Shown here: piece after piece, positions 14,101 through 26,100 of the stretch | Layout of the letters: every line of letters starts with the position of its first letter | Position numbering within the stretch: the first letter of the stretch is position 1 | Assembly: GCA_944472155.2 (NCBI GenBank) | Contig: OX235274.1 | Location: 35,090,052-35,154,051 of the forward strand | DNA: 64,000 nt | DNA from: Trichobilharzia szidati | Taxonomy: Eukaryota; Platyhelminthes; Trematoda; Strigeidida; Schistosomatidae | Direction of reading: 5' to 3' | The notes under the pieces: model-generated | Databases searched by the model: none | Told to the model about the DNA's origin: nothing | What the model saw: the letters and a program-made list of their open reading frames with translations, nothing else | Program-made: the position numbers and the translations under genes

Positions 14101-17100
14101 GATAAATTGAAAGTGACAAAAACAGGATATAAATGTATTCCTTACATTTGAAGCTGAAGGTTTCCGTTTAAAATTAGAAGATGAAGAAACTGCTCTATCT
14201 TTTTGTATGAAAGATGTAGCAATCAAAAGTATATCACGTTCAAGATCCCTACAACAAGTGAAAGTAATACGAATTTAACATACAATGTTACTGATACTCA
14301 CAATTACATTTATTATTGTTATTACCATTACTATTATTAGCAATATGAAATGCATCATATACGAAACATAGTAGACCAAAAAAAGTTATAAAGAATATAT
14401 AGACAGTTTGAGAACCAAGAAATTCTATATGGTATGGTTAACGGGGATCTTAGAGACTGTTTAGTCACTTCTCACACCTTTTATTTGTATCCTTTACCAA
14501 GAATAAAATGCCCGAAACATTGAATGTTTTCTTTATGCCACTATGAATTGAATGAAAAGAAGGTTGTTGTCAACCGAAAGTATTTGAATATTGAAATTCA
14601 GATACTATTTATCAGAATGAAAACCGGATTTCATTAGCACGAAAATATAAGTGAAAAACAACAACAAATAATGTAGTTGTTCATTACTAGTGTAACGACA
14701 GAAGACGAAGACTAGGCAACAGATCGTTTATTGAGAAAATCAACAGATATTTATAGATTTTTGTGTGCATTATTGTAAGCAGAGAAGCAATGTCTTCCAA
14801 TTGGTTGTTTTCTTGCTAAAGGTTATTCTGTATTGCTTGTGACCATTTCCGAGAAAGTTAAACCATATATCTATGAATCCTATTTGAACACGTTAAGTCC
14901 GCTGTGATTGGTTGGTGAGTTCCTCAAGGTTAGGCTTTGTTCTTGTTTTTTTCTCATGACCCCGATTTGGGACGTAACATTGACGTATATTGCTGTCTAC
15001 AATTTTGGCTTGTTCGCAGACAGCTCTCACCACACTAGTAGTACAAATTACAACCTACTTATACTCTTCAGAGATTTCAGTAAGACAGATGGTAATAGCG
15101 CTCTAAGTACAACCATTCTGTCCTTTCAGAATCAAATTACCAATAATCTACGTAAGTTGTTTCACCTTTCCGAGATGCATTTAAAGGGTAATAACAACAG
15201 TTTCAAGTGTGGAACGTATATCTCTATTTCAGGACTTGCATTATTACCGTTACACCTACAATGTTGAATTTTTTGTCATTTTCTAAATCATCCAAGCATA
15301 TTTTATTTCACAAAACTTCACATAATGGGTTTCGAAACGTACGTATTTATACGCGATAAGCATATCTGACAAATGATTATTGATTTGATTCTATGCTATT
15401 TGGAATTCAACGTTTCAGTAATATCAGACAATATAATTTATGAGGATTTTGGATTAATTTCAATCGTTAGACATTTGTCACAAACCAACATCATTTAGAG
15501 AGGTCATTGAAGATCAGTTAGGAGCACTGGACAGCTGTTTCGTCCTATTCTGGGACTCTCCAGAAGTGCAAATCCACAATCACAGATACAGATTAAGGAA
15601 GCCAGCTAGTTGATCATTCAGCCACTTGGAATGGAATTTACTGACGGGTGAATTCTAACTTTGTCAACTCGTGACATAGCATTGCCCTCACCAATACCTT
15701 CGATGACCTCTCTAACTGATAATGGTTCGTGACAAAATTCTAACAACTGAAATATCAGAAAAGCAATAAAATGGAAATTACTGCAGTCTTTGATGGGAAT
15801 CTACCGACAGGGAACCGTGGATGTTGCTTCTCTGATCATTAGTATTATTCATCAAGAAAGTTTTTCAGGAATCTTGAGGGGATTTATTTCCCTTTATTCA
15901 AACTTATACGACTCAATAGGAAATTCATTGAGTTTGTCTTTAAACTATGAAGATCATGACTTGTTCTGCTTATTTATTATTATATTATTTATTCTTCCCT
16001 TCGGTTCCCAGTGGAACATACGGCTTCAACAACACATCTCCACTTTGTCCTATTTTCTACTGTCCTCTTCACCTAGGTCCACGATTACTCATAATCTCTC
16101 CTCTCCTCCGCGCACAACCTCCTGCATGTCACTCGGCACCAACGACCCACTCATCGCTTCCTTTTGAGGTTCTATTCGACGGCCTCCTCAAAGTATGACC
16201 GATCCATCTCCATCTTCTGCTTAGTACCGTACAACTCATAAAAGGTGTTCGCAGAATGATGATCAACTTCCTTTCTTTGAGCAATACATTAATGAATGTG
16301 ATCAGTAGGTAGATCTACACATATACCTTGACAAAAATCTTCCATTTCAATACATATTACCAGTGTGCTTGTGTGTGTGTGTGTGTGTAACCATAGTGAT
16401 ATCATTCTTTGCCTGTTTACTTACCTGAAATCATCCAGTGCACAATCGTACACGATCCAATAACCAATCTGATCTCGAACGTGTATTCTCTCTTCTTCAT
16501 GATAATAAAAATCATCATGATTTTCAATATCAGCGAATTGCATAAATTCGATTTCTTTAATTCTAAAAATTATTAATTTATTCAAGGAATTTATGTAATA
16601 GAAAATATAAAAACTTATATCTGAGGCATTAACAATTGAAATTAATGTAAAATCTGAACAATTAGATTGTGTTTCAAATGAGCATTTCTCTCTCTACTAA
16701 TCGATTTCCCAGTGGTCCTAGTGGCTTAATGGTCTACGAGCTCACTAGCCTTGTAACCAGAAGGTCCTGGGTTCGACCCCTGGCGGCGGGTGCGTACTGA
16801 TGAAGGGTCCAAAACTAGGACGAAGTAGCTGTCCAGTACTCCCAGCTGGTTTTCTTATGGTTCATGTCATTTATGAATTAGCCAATTTCATTTTACTGAC
16901 ACTTTTTTAGTCCGATTACATAAAATGGAATCTGTCATTTCTTTTTCACTTACGGATTGTCTTTCTTCTATTTTAGAGAAAAAAGAACAAGAAACTCAGC
17001 AAAGATGTCTATCTTTTCGATGATTTCATCCTCAAAAGCAGCTGTAAAGTTGCATTTAAATAGATACGATTATTATTGCAATTTAATTACACATGATAAA

Positions 17101-20100
17101 GAAAGAGATTAAATGTGGTAATGATCTTCAACTTGATATAATAGTTAAAAAGTGTGAATAAAGATTTTAAGGGGCTTAAAAAAATTACACAGGATTAGGA
17201 AATAATTGAACAATATGCGAAATAGCTCTTTTTCTGTAGTTGGTTTGAAAGGATTAGTTTCGTCTTTACGAGTTGATCACGGATTGATATCAGTTAGAGA
17301 ACCATTGAAAACCAGCACTGGAGTACTGGGCAGCTGTTTCATCCTAGTTTGGGAATCATCGGCTGTACACACCCAACTGTAGAAAATTAATCTGATGCTC
17401 ACTAGTGACTTGCTACAGAACGGAATTTCCTGAAGTTCTAGTGAGAAGTCGTAACCAGTCAAGTGTGAGGATGGATATCCCACCGACGACATTGGTTGGC
17501 GCCAGTCGCGCTAAATCACGAATTGGTAGGAGTTACAATTCATGGATTGGCCATTGAATCGGGTCCCAGTGGCTGAATGGTATACGAGCTGGCCTTGTAA
17601 CAGGAAGGTCCTGGGTTCGAACCCTGGTGGTGGGTGCGTACTGACGATGATTCCCAAACTAGGATGAAACAGCTGTCCAGTACTCCTTGTTGGTTTTCAA
17701 TGGTTCTCTAACTGATATCAATCCGTGATCAACTCGTAAAAACAAAATAGCTCTTAATGAAATAAGTTGAGAACGGAATGAGAATAGAAACAAATTGGAT
17801 TAATAGTTTTTAAAACTGAAGATGCAAAACTGAAGGCAATGGAAAAACCAAAAAATAGAAAACTAAGGGGTCAAACTGAATTAGATCCATGGTAAATGTA
17901 AGGAGTGGACTAATTTCTTACGAACACATCTCTGGGTTCTTCATGCATATCGCGAGGATTTCTGCAGTGGAAAAAAGTCGGAAACAGATTCCATTTTGAA
18001 GATTTTTGTTTACTTTGTAAATGACTCTGAATGATAAGTCAGTTGAGATTCTGTGACGGGTGTTGACGAGGTGTTAAAGCATTGTGCTTCTGATTAAACT
18101 AGTGCCTCTTCTTTTCATCTGTGCTGGGTTATGTCCTCTAAAAGGTTTTGAAATGATGCGCATAGAACCATCTATTTACTTAGCTCCGCAAGAGCATATT
18201 GGAGTGGTCATATGCGGGAGTTTGTCCTTCAAACTGCTCAGAATTCATTTCAAGTAACTAGTTATTGAAACTAAAGGGCAGGCATGGATGAACGACCTCA
18301 GTTTAAAGTTGATTATAGAACCAGATTCTGAAGTTTTGTGATAAATATATATCAATGATCAATTTAGCGAAATGACTGATAGTACGCAAGAGGTTGACAG
18401 AAATAAAAGGAGAAAACCCAAAGTATTTATTCCTTAATTCCCTTGAGTTCCCAGTGAAATATAGGGCTTCATGTGTGAGCTCTGCAAATTCAGTAACAGT
18501 GGTGCTTTTTTCCATTCTTTTATGGGGTGGATACGCTAGTTTCACACTCAACCATCCCTCTTTACTGGGCTTAACACCAACGAAGCGAGGTTTAACGATG
18601 AATCGGCAGGGAAAATTTCCTTCTGAGCAATTTGACTACAATATTGACACTTGGATATTTCAGCTAACTGTGTAATTATTATCCATTTTCCACCTAGACT
18701 GTTTATTATTGTTCTGACATTTGTAATATCATCTGTTCACTTAATCCCTACTACTGTTTGTCCTTTTTCCTGTTTAATCTTGAATTGTAATGCTATGTGA
18801 TTGTGTGTTGATGATATTGATAATGTAATATTTTAGGACTCAGATTTTGTTTGATGGAGTCAAGGTCACTCTGACTTTGGACTGTCTTTGAGAATTGTTT
18901 GGTGTGTGATTCTTACTGACAGAGTTTCGACCCCATATTGTTTGGAATATTCTACTTGATTTTCAATTCCTTTACGGTTAATTTTGGTTAAATAATTCTT
19001 TTGTATAGTACTTGTTTTGTGGGTAATATCTAATTTGATGTGTTGAGGAAATTTTGACTATTTGATACGTTATTATTGTCAAATAGTACCTCAGATTTTA
19101 TTACAAATGGCTGTCGTTTTGCTGTCGTTGTGGCATTTTGCGACTTTGAGTAACTGAGGGAAGTTTTCGTCAGATATACAGCCGAACATAAAGATCGGTT
19201 TTTTTCGTTCAAACCACGATGAGTCAGTTTTAGCAGTTACAAAAGGTGAATCACTTGTTATTGAGTACTCATTATATTTATAAAAATGACAGGAAATAAT
19301 TATGCATTTTAGTATCAATTTAAACAGTTTTGAAGGTGACATACAACAAATTCCCTTACTTGAATTCATGAGGTGTGTTAAAGAGATAACCATGAGCATT
19401 CAAGGTGTTACCACCTCCTTGATGACCTTGATTGTCTACACCGACCCGATGATTTGGTGGACTCCTATAAAATGAAAATAGTTTACCAATTATAAGTAAA
19501 GCAAAATGGAAAAATAAGGCTTTTGAAATTTAGTAAGGATTTCTTCAGAAATACTATTTTATACTTATTAATGTAATAGAAAAGTTTTCGGTTTCTAGCC
19601 AGCTTCAGGATAGTTTGGAAATGTGTGAAATGAAAAATGGAAACATGATTTATTGGAATACTATCTGGAGATTAAAATCGCAGTATACCCGGCGCAGATT
19701 CTGGTCACTAGCAGCATATATTACTGAGGTCCAAGATCCATTTCTTGGCACCTTACTTAACTCAACACTTATGTGAAATAGTTCTTTTTCATGCTCCATC
19801 AATAATATCATGGTGCTTATAGATGTCCAATTGCACTGAATTTAACCTTTTTAACACAACCATAAATGATTCAATGAAGAATCTCTACAATGGTTACGCA
19901 CTCTGAACTCTAACCTATCATACTGACACTATTGTCTGCACTGCCGTCATTATTCTTATGTAACTTAGTTCAAATCATCTTCAGACTGAATTTTCAGAAT
20001 AATTCCGTTTGGCTGATGTCTTGCTATAACCTAAATTCTGGTGTCAAATTAAGTAATCATAACATTTCCTGAATTAAGAATAAATTAAGGCCGTTAGAGA

Positions 20101-23100
20101 GGAATAATTTCAAAGAGATGTTATTTAAATAAACTTACGTTCGTTCAACTGAACCTTTAGCACTCATAGATAAACCTTGATCATTAATCGTCAATGTTCG
20201 TTCAATAGAACGAAAGTAATTCAAAACAGATATACACTAAAATGAAAATAAAGATTAGTTTATGGAAATAAAGTCATTAGCTTATCAAGAAAAACAATAG
20301 AGAAATTATTTATCTACAAAAGTCATTAAGACATTATATAAATCAATTTGGACTTTCCCATTTATTAACTGAAGCGACATGTTTGTCCTTTTTTGACGTG
20401 TTGGCTCCTTGTGCGGATGCTTCGACGATGTCTGGTGGATGATGACTGGCAGTGGGATCAGAAACGTGTATTTTGTCTTATTTGGGACTCGTCAGATGGA
20501 TGCACCAGTATTCCCCAGTCACTAGGACCACAGAACATTCTTTGGATTGCATTTCAAAACATATTTCCAAAATCAACCCACAGCTTATACTGAAATTGAT
20601 GATTTTTGATAGGTAGAGACCGTCAGTGCGTCGGTAGCACAGCGGCAGAATGATTGCCGACCACACATGTGGTTCGAGGTTCGATCCCCGGCCACCGACT
20701 CACTCCTTTACCTCACTAAGCCAGTAATAAGACTGGTAAAGAGGGAAGGTTGGGCATGAGGTTAGCAACCCCATTCTGTTAAAATAAATACCACTGCTAT
20801 TCAAGTATTGGTTTGTAGGTATTTGATTGGTTACAGGATTTTCATCATGAGCTGATATTGGTTAGAGAACCATTGGAAAACCTGGGCGTACTGGACAGCT
20901 GTTTCGTCCTAGTTTGGGACTCTTCATCAGTACACGCCCACCGGGATTCGAACCCAGGACCTTCTGGTTACAAGGCGAGCTCGAATCCCGGTAGGCGCCT
21001 GTTGCTGAAGAGTCCCAAACGAGGACGAAACAGCTGTCCAGTACGCCCAGGTTTTCCAGTGGTTCTCTAAATAAATACCACTTCCACCGAAACTTCAATG
21101 CTTTAGCTTAAAGCCTTACGTTCCACTGGGAACGTGAAGGAATAAAATAGTTATAAAATTCAGGATACACTTTGCTCCTGGTTGAAACCCTTACATACAA
21201 ATAACTTACCTCAAAAAGCACGAAACACTCATCATACATGCTGGATGATCAACTGAAATGGATATTTGTTGCATTATTAAGCTGACGAGATTTGTTCTGG
21301 AAACATGTAGCATAAATAAGTATCGTGAAGTTACTGACTTGAATAACGCCGTCGCCAAATACGTTATGACTTCAGTGCATGTATCAATCATGAATCCACG
21401 GCTAACAACAATATGTTGTCAATCGTAATAGCTAGTTAACCTATAAGCTAACATTGTATTTGTGGTATTGTATCATATCATAAAGTTAATTAGCAGCACT
21501 ACTTCATCCAATATAAGTAACAGGTTTAAGGTTTTTCGATACGTTAATAGTACTGTCAAACATTTCCTAAACCTTTACAAATAACGCTGAATTTGTCAAT
21601 GAGGAATTACTCATGTTAAGTATTTAGCTTTCCGGTGGATTATATCACACACACTGCAATTACAGATTACAGCATCAAAATGAGGACTTATCACTTCATA
21701 CCAACTAAATCTTAAAATGAATTTATCATATATTAAGTATGGAGGATTTCATCATGAGCTGACATCAGTTAGAGAACCACTGGAAAACCTGGGAGTACTG
21801 GACAGCTGTTTCGTCCCAGTTTGGGACTCTTCAGCAGTACGCGCCCAACGGGATTCGAACCCAGGACCTTCTGGTTACGAGGCGAGCTCGTAGACCATTG
21901 AGCCACTGGGACCCGATCCAATGGTCCTTGAATTCTATGTCGTGAATTGGCAGAAGTAAGAATTCAAGGACCATTGGATCGGGTCCCAGTGGCTCAATGG
22001 TCTACGAGCTCGCCTCGTAACCAGAAGGTCCTGGGTTCGAATCCCGGTGGGCGCGTACTGCTTAAGAGTCCCAAACTAGGACGAAACAGCTGTCCAGTAC
22101 TCCCAGGTTTTCCAGTGGTTCTCTAACTGATATCAGCTCATGGTGAAATCCTCCATACAATTAAACAAAATCCCTACCAAACCGATACTTGAAAATATAT
22201 TAAGTACCTGAATAACGTACAGAAAGTTCAAATTGAGAATTTCTTAGCAAATATTCTATCAAACACGTATCACAATAATTCTGGGTTTTACAAAAAAACA
22301 TAACAAAGATGACAAAACTTACTGTACGCATTAAATCCCTTAGCTTTAAATGTCTCAAATGAAGAAATGAAAGATAAGCGCCTTGTACACTGGTCGGATC
22401 ATCTTTACCACTTCCAGCATCATCCAGGCCTAACATTTGCATTGCTTGAACAAAGTCATAATCATCAGTTTTATTTTTGCCATCAGCTGAACTAAAAGAA
22501 CTAAAAATTTTTAGCATAGAATACATTGATTAACAACAGCAATTTTACTATTATTTACTTATGAAAACTATGATTAGCAAATAAAGAAATTGTCTTCAAG
22601 AGTTAGTTTGTAAGGATTTGATTGACTAAAGGTTTGATTACGGATTGATATCAGTGTGAGAACCGCTGAAAACCAGGGTATACTGGACAGCTGTTTATTC
22701 CTTATTTACGATCACTCACCAGTAACTACCCACCAACAGGGTCCGAAACTAGAACCTTCCGGTTACAAGGCTAGCTGGTACGCCATTTAGCCACCAGGAC
22801 TCGATCCAATGACCCATGAACTCCAACTCCAACCAATTCATGATTTTAGCGCAACCACTAGCCAGTGTCACTGGTGAGTATTTGTCCTCACGTCCCACAT
22901 GATTAACGCCAGTGGTCACCACTTCTCACCAGTGACTGGCTGCAGGACAAATTTGACTGTAGTTCTAGTGAGGCATTGTGACCACTCACCGATGACACTG
23001 GTTGGTGGTAACGCCAAAATCATGAGTAGATAGAAGTTAGAATTCATGGGCTGGCCATTGGATCGGCTCCCATTGGCTGAATGGAAGGTCCTGGTTTCGA

Positions 23101-26100
23101 ATCCTGACGGTGGATGGATAGTGCTTAGGCGTCATAAACTAGAACGAAACCACTGCTAATAGTCATGTTGACCGTTTCAAAACATCCAGCAGATACATGC
23201 AACTATTAGCAGGATATTGCCACAAATGCCCTACTTATTAGGGATGATAAACACGAAACCTGGGTTCAAAGTTTCTTAAGGCCAAAGGTATAAAGTTTTA
23301 TACCAGAATATAGTCTATCAACCTGTTACGTCATTTCGCTTATTTAGCGAAGTGCTAATTGTATCTACAGTCTTTTCTGCACACTAAGCTCTTGCTAAAT
23401 GTATAGATCACCCCTTATCTGATGACTTAACGATAGAATAAAATTCAAGATCTTCGATATACAAGGTAACTTCACATATTTATTTTTACTAAAGAAAATG
23501 CAGAAACGAATGTTTTCATAAGGAAAGCAAAGCTTCTCTACTTTGCCTGTGTTTTTTCATAATTTCAATATATGACTTATTAGTTTAGCCTATTCTTTTC
23601 TGTCACCAGTGACTACCTGACCAAGTTGTCACGTTGATTTTATGAATAACAAGCGAAACTCTTACGGAGAAGTTTAAGAACTCTTTTTTTCGTACCTTGG
23701 CGTTCCCAAAAGAAAAAAAAGGCATCAAGCTTGAGTTTTGAAGCTTCTGTAGCAATGTTTTTTTTACGGGATGTGGTTGCTAGCCTCGCGTCCCACCTTT
23801 CCTTTCAACCAACCTTATTACCAGCTAAAAGATGTAAAGAAGTCGTCGGCTGGAGACCGCAGTTCAGACCAGAAAGTTCTAATTAGCCCATTTATTTTGG
23901 AGGAAAGGTTACCTTATGAAACTACCAAAAAAAGATCGACTTAGTACTCTGCAAGAACTGGCGAGGAATCATGCTCCTGTCGACGCCAAGTAAAATCCTG
24001 AGTCGCATCATCCTGGAGAGAATCAAAGACGCACTGGGTACAGAATTCCGACCAGAACAAGCTGGATTCAGGAAACGCAAATCATGTTCTGACCAAATTC
24101 CAGCTCTACGCATCATTATCGAACAAAGCGTGGAATGGCAATCAAACCTCTACCTCAACTTTATAGACTTTGGGAAGGCCTTCGACAGCGTTGACCGCGA
24201 AGTAATTTGGAAACTACTCGAGTACTACGGAGTACCCCAAATATTAATCAACCTTATTCAACAGCTGTACGACAACGGCACATGTCAAGTGATCCACAGC
24301 GGAAAACTCAGCGAGGCGTTTGGAGTAAACACAGGAGTCAGACAAGGGTGCTTATCATCACCAATGATATTCCTAATTGTGGTGGACTGGATTATGTGTC
24401 AAACAGTGGGAAACGAGAAGACAGGAATATCCTGGATCGACGTGAAGAACCTAGAAGACCTGGATTTCGCGCGTGGATGATTTATGTTTGATGTCACACA
24501 AAATCGAAGACTTACAAGCGAAAACCGACAAACTGTTCGAAGAAGTAGCAAAGACAGGACTGCAGGTGAACATAGACAGCCAACAACAACAACAGCAGCA
24601 GCAACATCCACCGCCAATCGCCATCAACGGGAGGGATTTGAAAGAGGTTACTTCATTCACTTATCTAGGGAGCATTGTCTCAACTACAGGAGGAACCAAC
24701 GAGGATGTCAAATCGAGATTCGGGAAGGCGAGAAACACATTCATCAACCTGAAGACAATCCGGAAATCTTCGTCACTCAACATCAACAACAAAATTCGAA
24801 TTTTCAATACAAACGTCAAGTCAGTCAGTTCTTCTATACGGATCAGAAACTTGGTGGGTCACAAAGAATATTTCCAACAGGTTGCAGACCTTTATCAACA
24901 ACAACTGTCTTCGGTATATACTGAATATCAGATGGCCGGAAAGAATCACCAACAAGAAACTATGGGAACAAACAGAACAAGAACAAAACAACCTCCCAAC
25001 AAATATGCAGGAGAAAGTGGAGATGGATTAGACGCTCGCTGAGGAGACCGTTGGGTGACATCGCTCGTCAGACCAACGCTCGAGTGGAACCCGAAAGGGA
25101 AGCGGTGAGTGGGACGTCGAAGGGTGACATGGAGGAGATCGTGTGAAGACGAGTTGAAACAGTATGGACTAACATGGATGCAAGTGAAAAGTACAGCAGA
25201 AGAGAGAAGCAAGTAGAGACATGTAGTTGAAGCCCTATGTTCGACTAGGAACCCAAGGGAACAATAATAATGTAATAATTTTGCCGACATAGACTTTTAT
25301 TCGTACGACTGAGTTTTATTGTTATAACTCTGATCACCTACATTATTATGAATTACTCTACTATCCTGATATCTACTCAAATGGTTAAATGACTTCTCTT
25401 TCTTTGATCCATTTATCATATATGAATCAAATTATCTATTTACAGATAAATTGCCAGGAATAAGAAGTTCAATAGCATCGAATTACGGAGCCAGTTTCAG
25501 TTTAAAATCAAAAACTGATCATAGTGATAAAAAATGCATTAGAAGTTTTCTTGATCATATAATTTTTTTATTCATGAAATATGACTTAAAGTAACTAACA
25601 ACAAAACTAGAAATTTCATGTATATTTTCATATATATTTTTTTATTAAAATAGTTGACCTTGTTTAATCTAGAATAAATTGTAATGTTAAGTATAAACAT
25701 GGATGGATGGCTCCATTTTTTTAGTTTGTATCACCATGGTGAACAAATACAAACAATGATTCAATGATCAATTTGGTTACTATTTTTTTTATTTGCAAAG
25801 CTTGATAAATGTATTTTTTTCTCACAAAACTTATAAGCAACTTTTCTGAACTATTTACACATTTCTCTGTAAAGAATCTATCTTGAGATATTGACCAATA
25901 ATCATTGACTAAAGATCAGATGGTGCTACACATGTCACTAATTGACAATGTAATTCAATGCACAACAAGTCTGTCTAATCGATAGACTTCACCAATCACC
26001 TAGAATCAGACATGTTTACATGAGTTAATGTTGTCTAGCTGTTGTCTAAATTCGACTAAAACCTAACCAACTGAAATAATAATGCAACCAAACAAAAATC

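Larger units (their letters stand above)
21735..22165. repeat. SINE1 head-to-head pair, best preserved
   Basis: Two nearly full copies: minus strand 21740-21935 and plus strand about 21958-22160. Both have tRNA-Thr-like heads (CAGTGGCTCAATGGTCTACG; GGTTCGAATCCC) and a hammerhead module. The centre is a short unique spacer around 21937-21957. Confidence 0.8.

Noticed and set aside
21898..22050. Functional tRNA-Thr gene candidates
   Set aside because: Both are heads of the SINE1 pair, continue directly into the hammerhead module, and have imperfect acceptor and anticodon stems.
20600..23165. CRISPR-like repeat array
   Set aside because: Repeated blocks are SINE1 and SINE2 copies of 150-400 bp with variable spacing and both orientations, in a eukaryotic genome.
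24484..24924. 146-codon plus-strand frame rich in R/T/A
   Set aside because: It is the alternative frame of the RTE reverse transcriptase fragment; the real family motifs are in the other frame.
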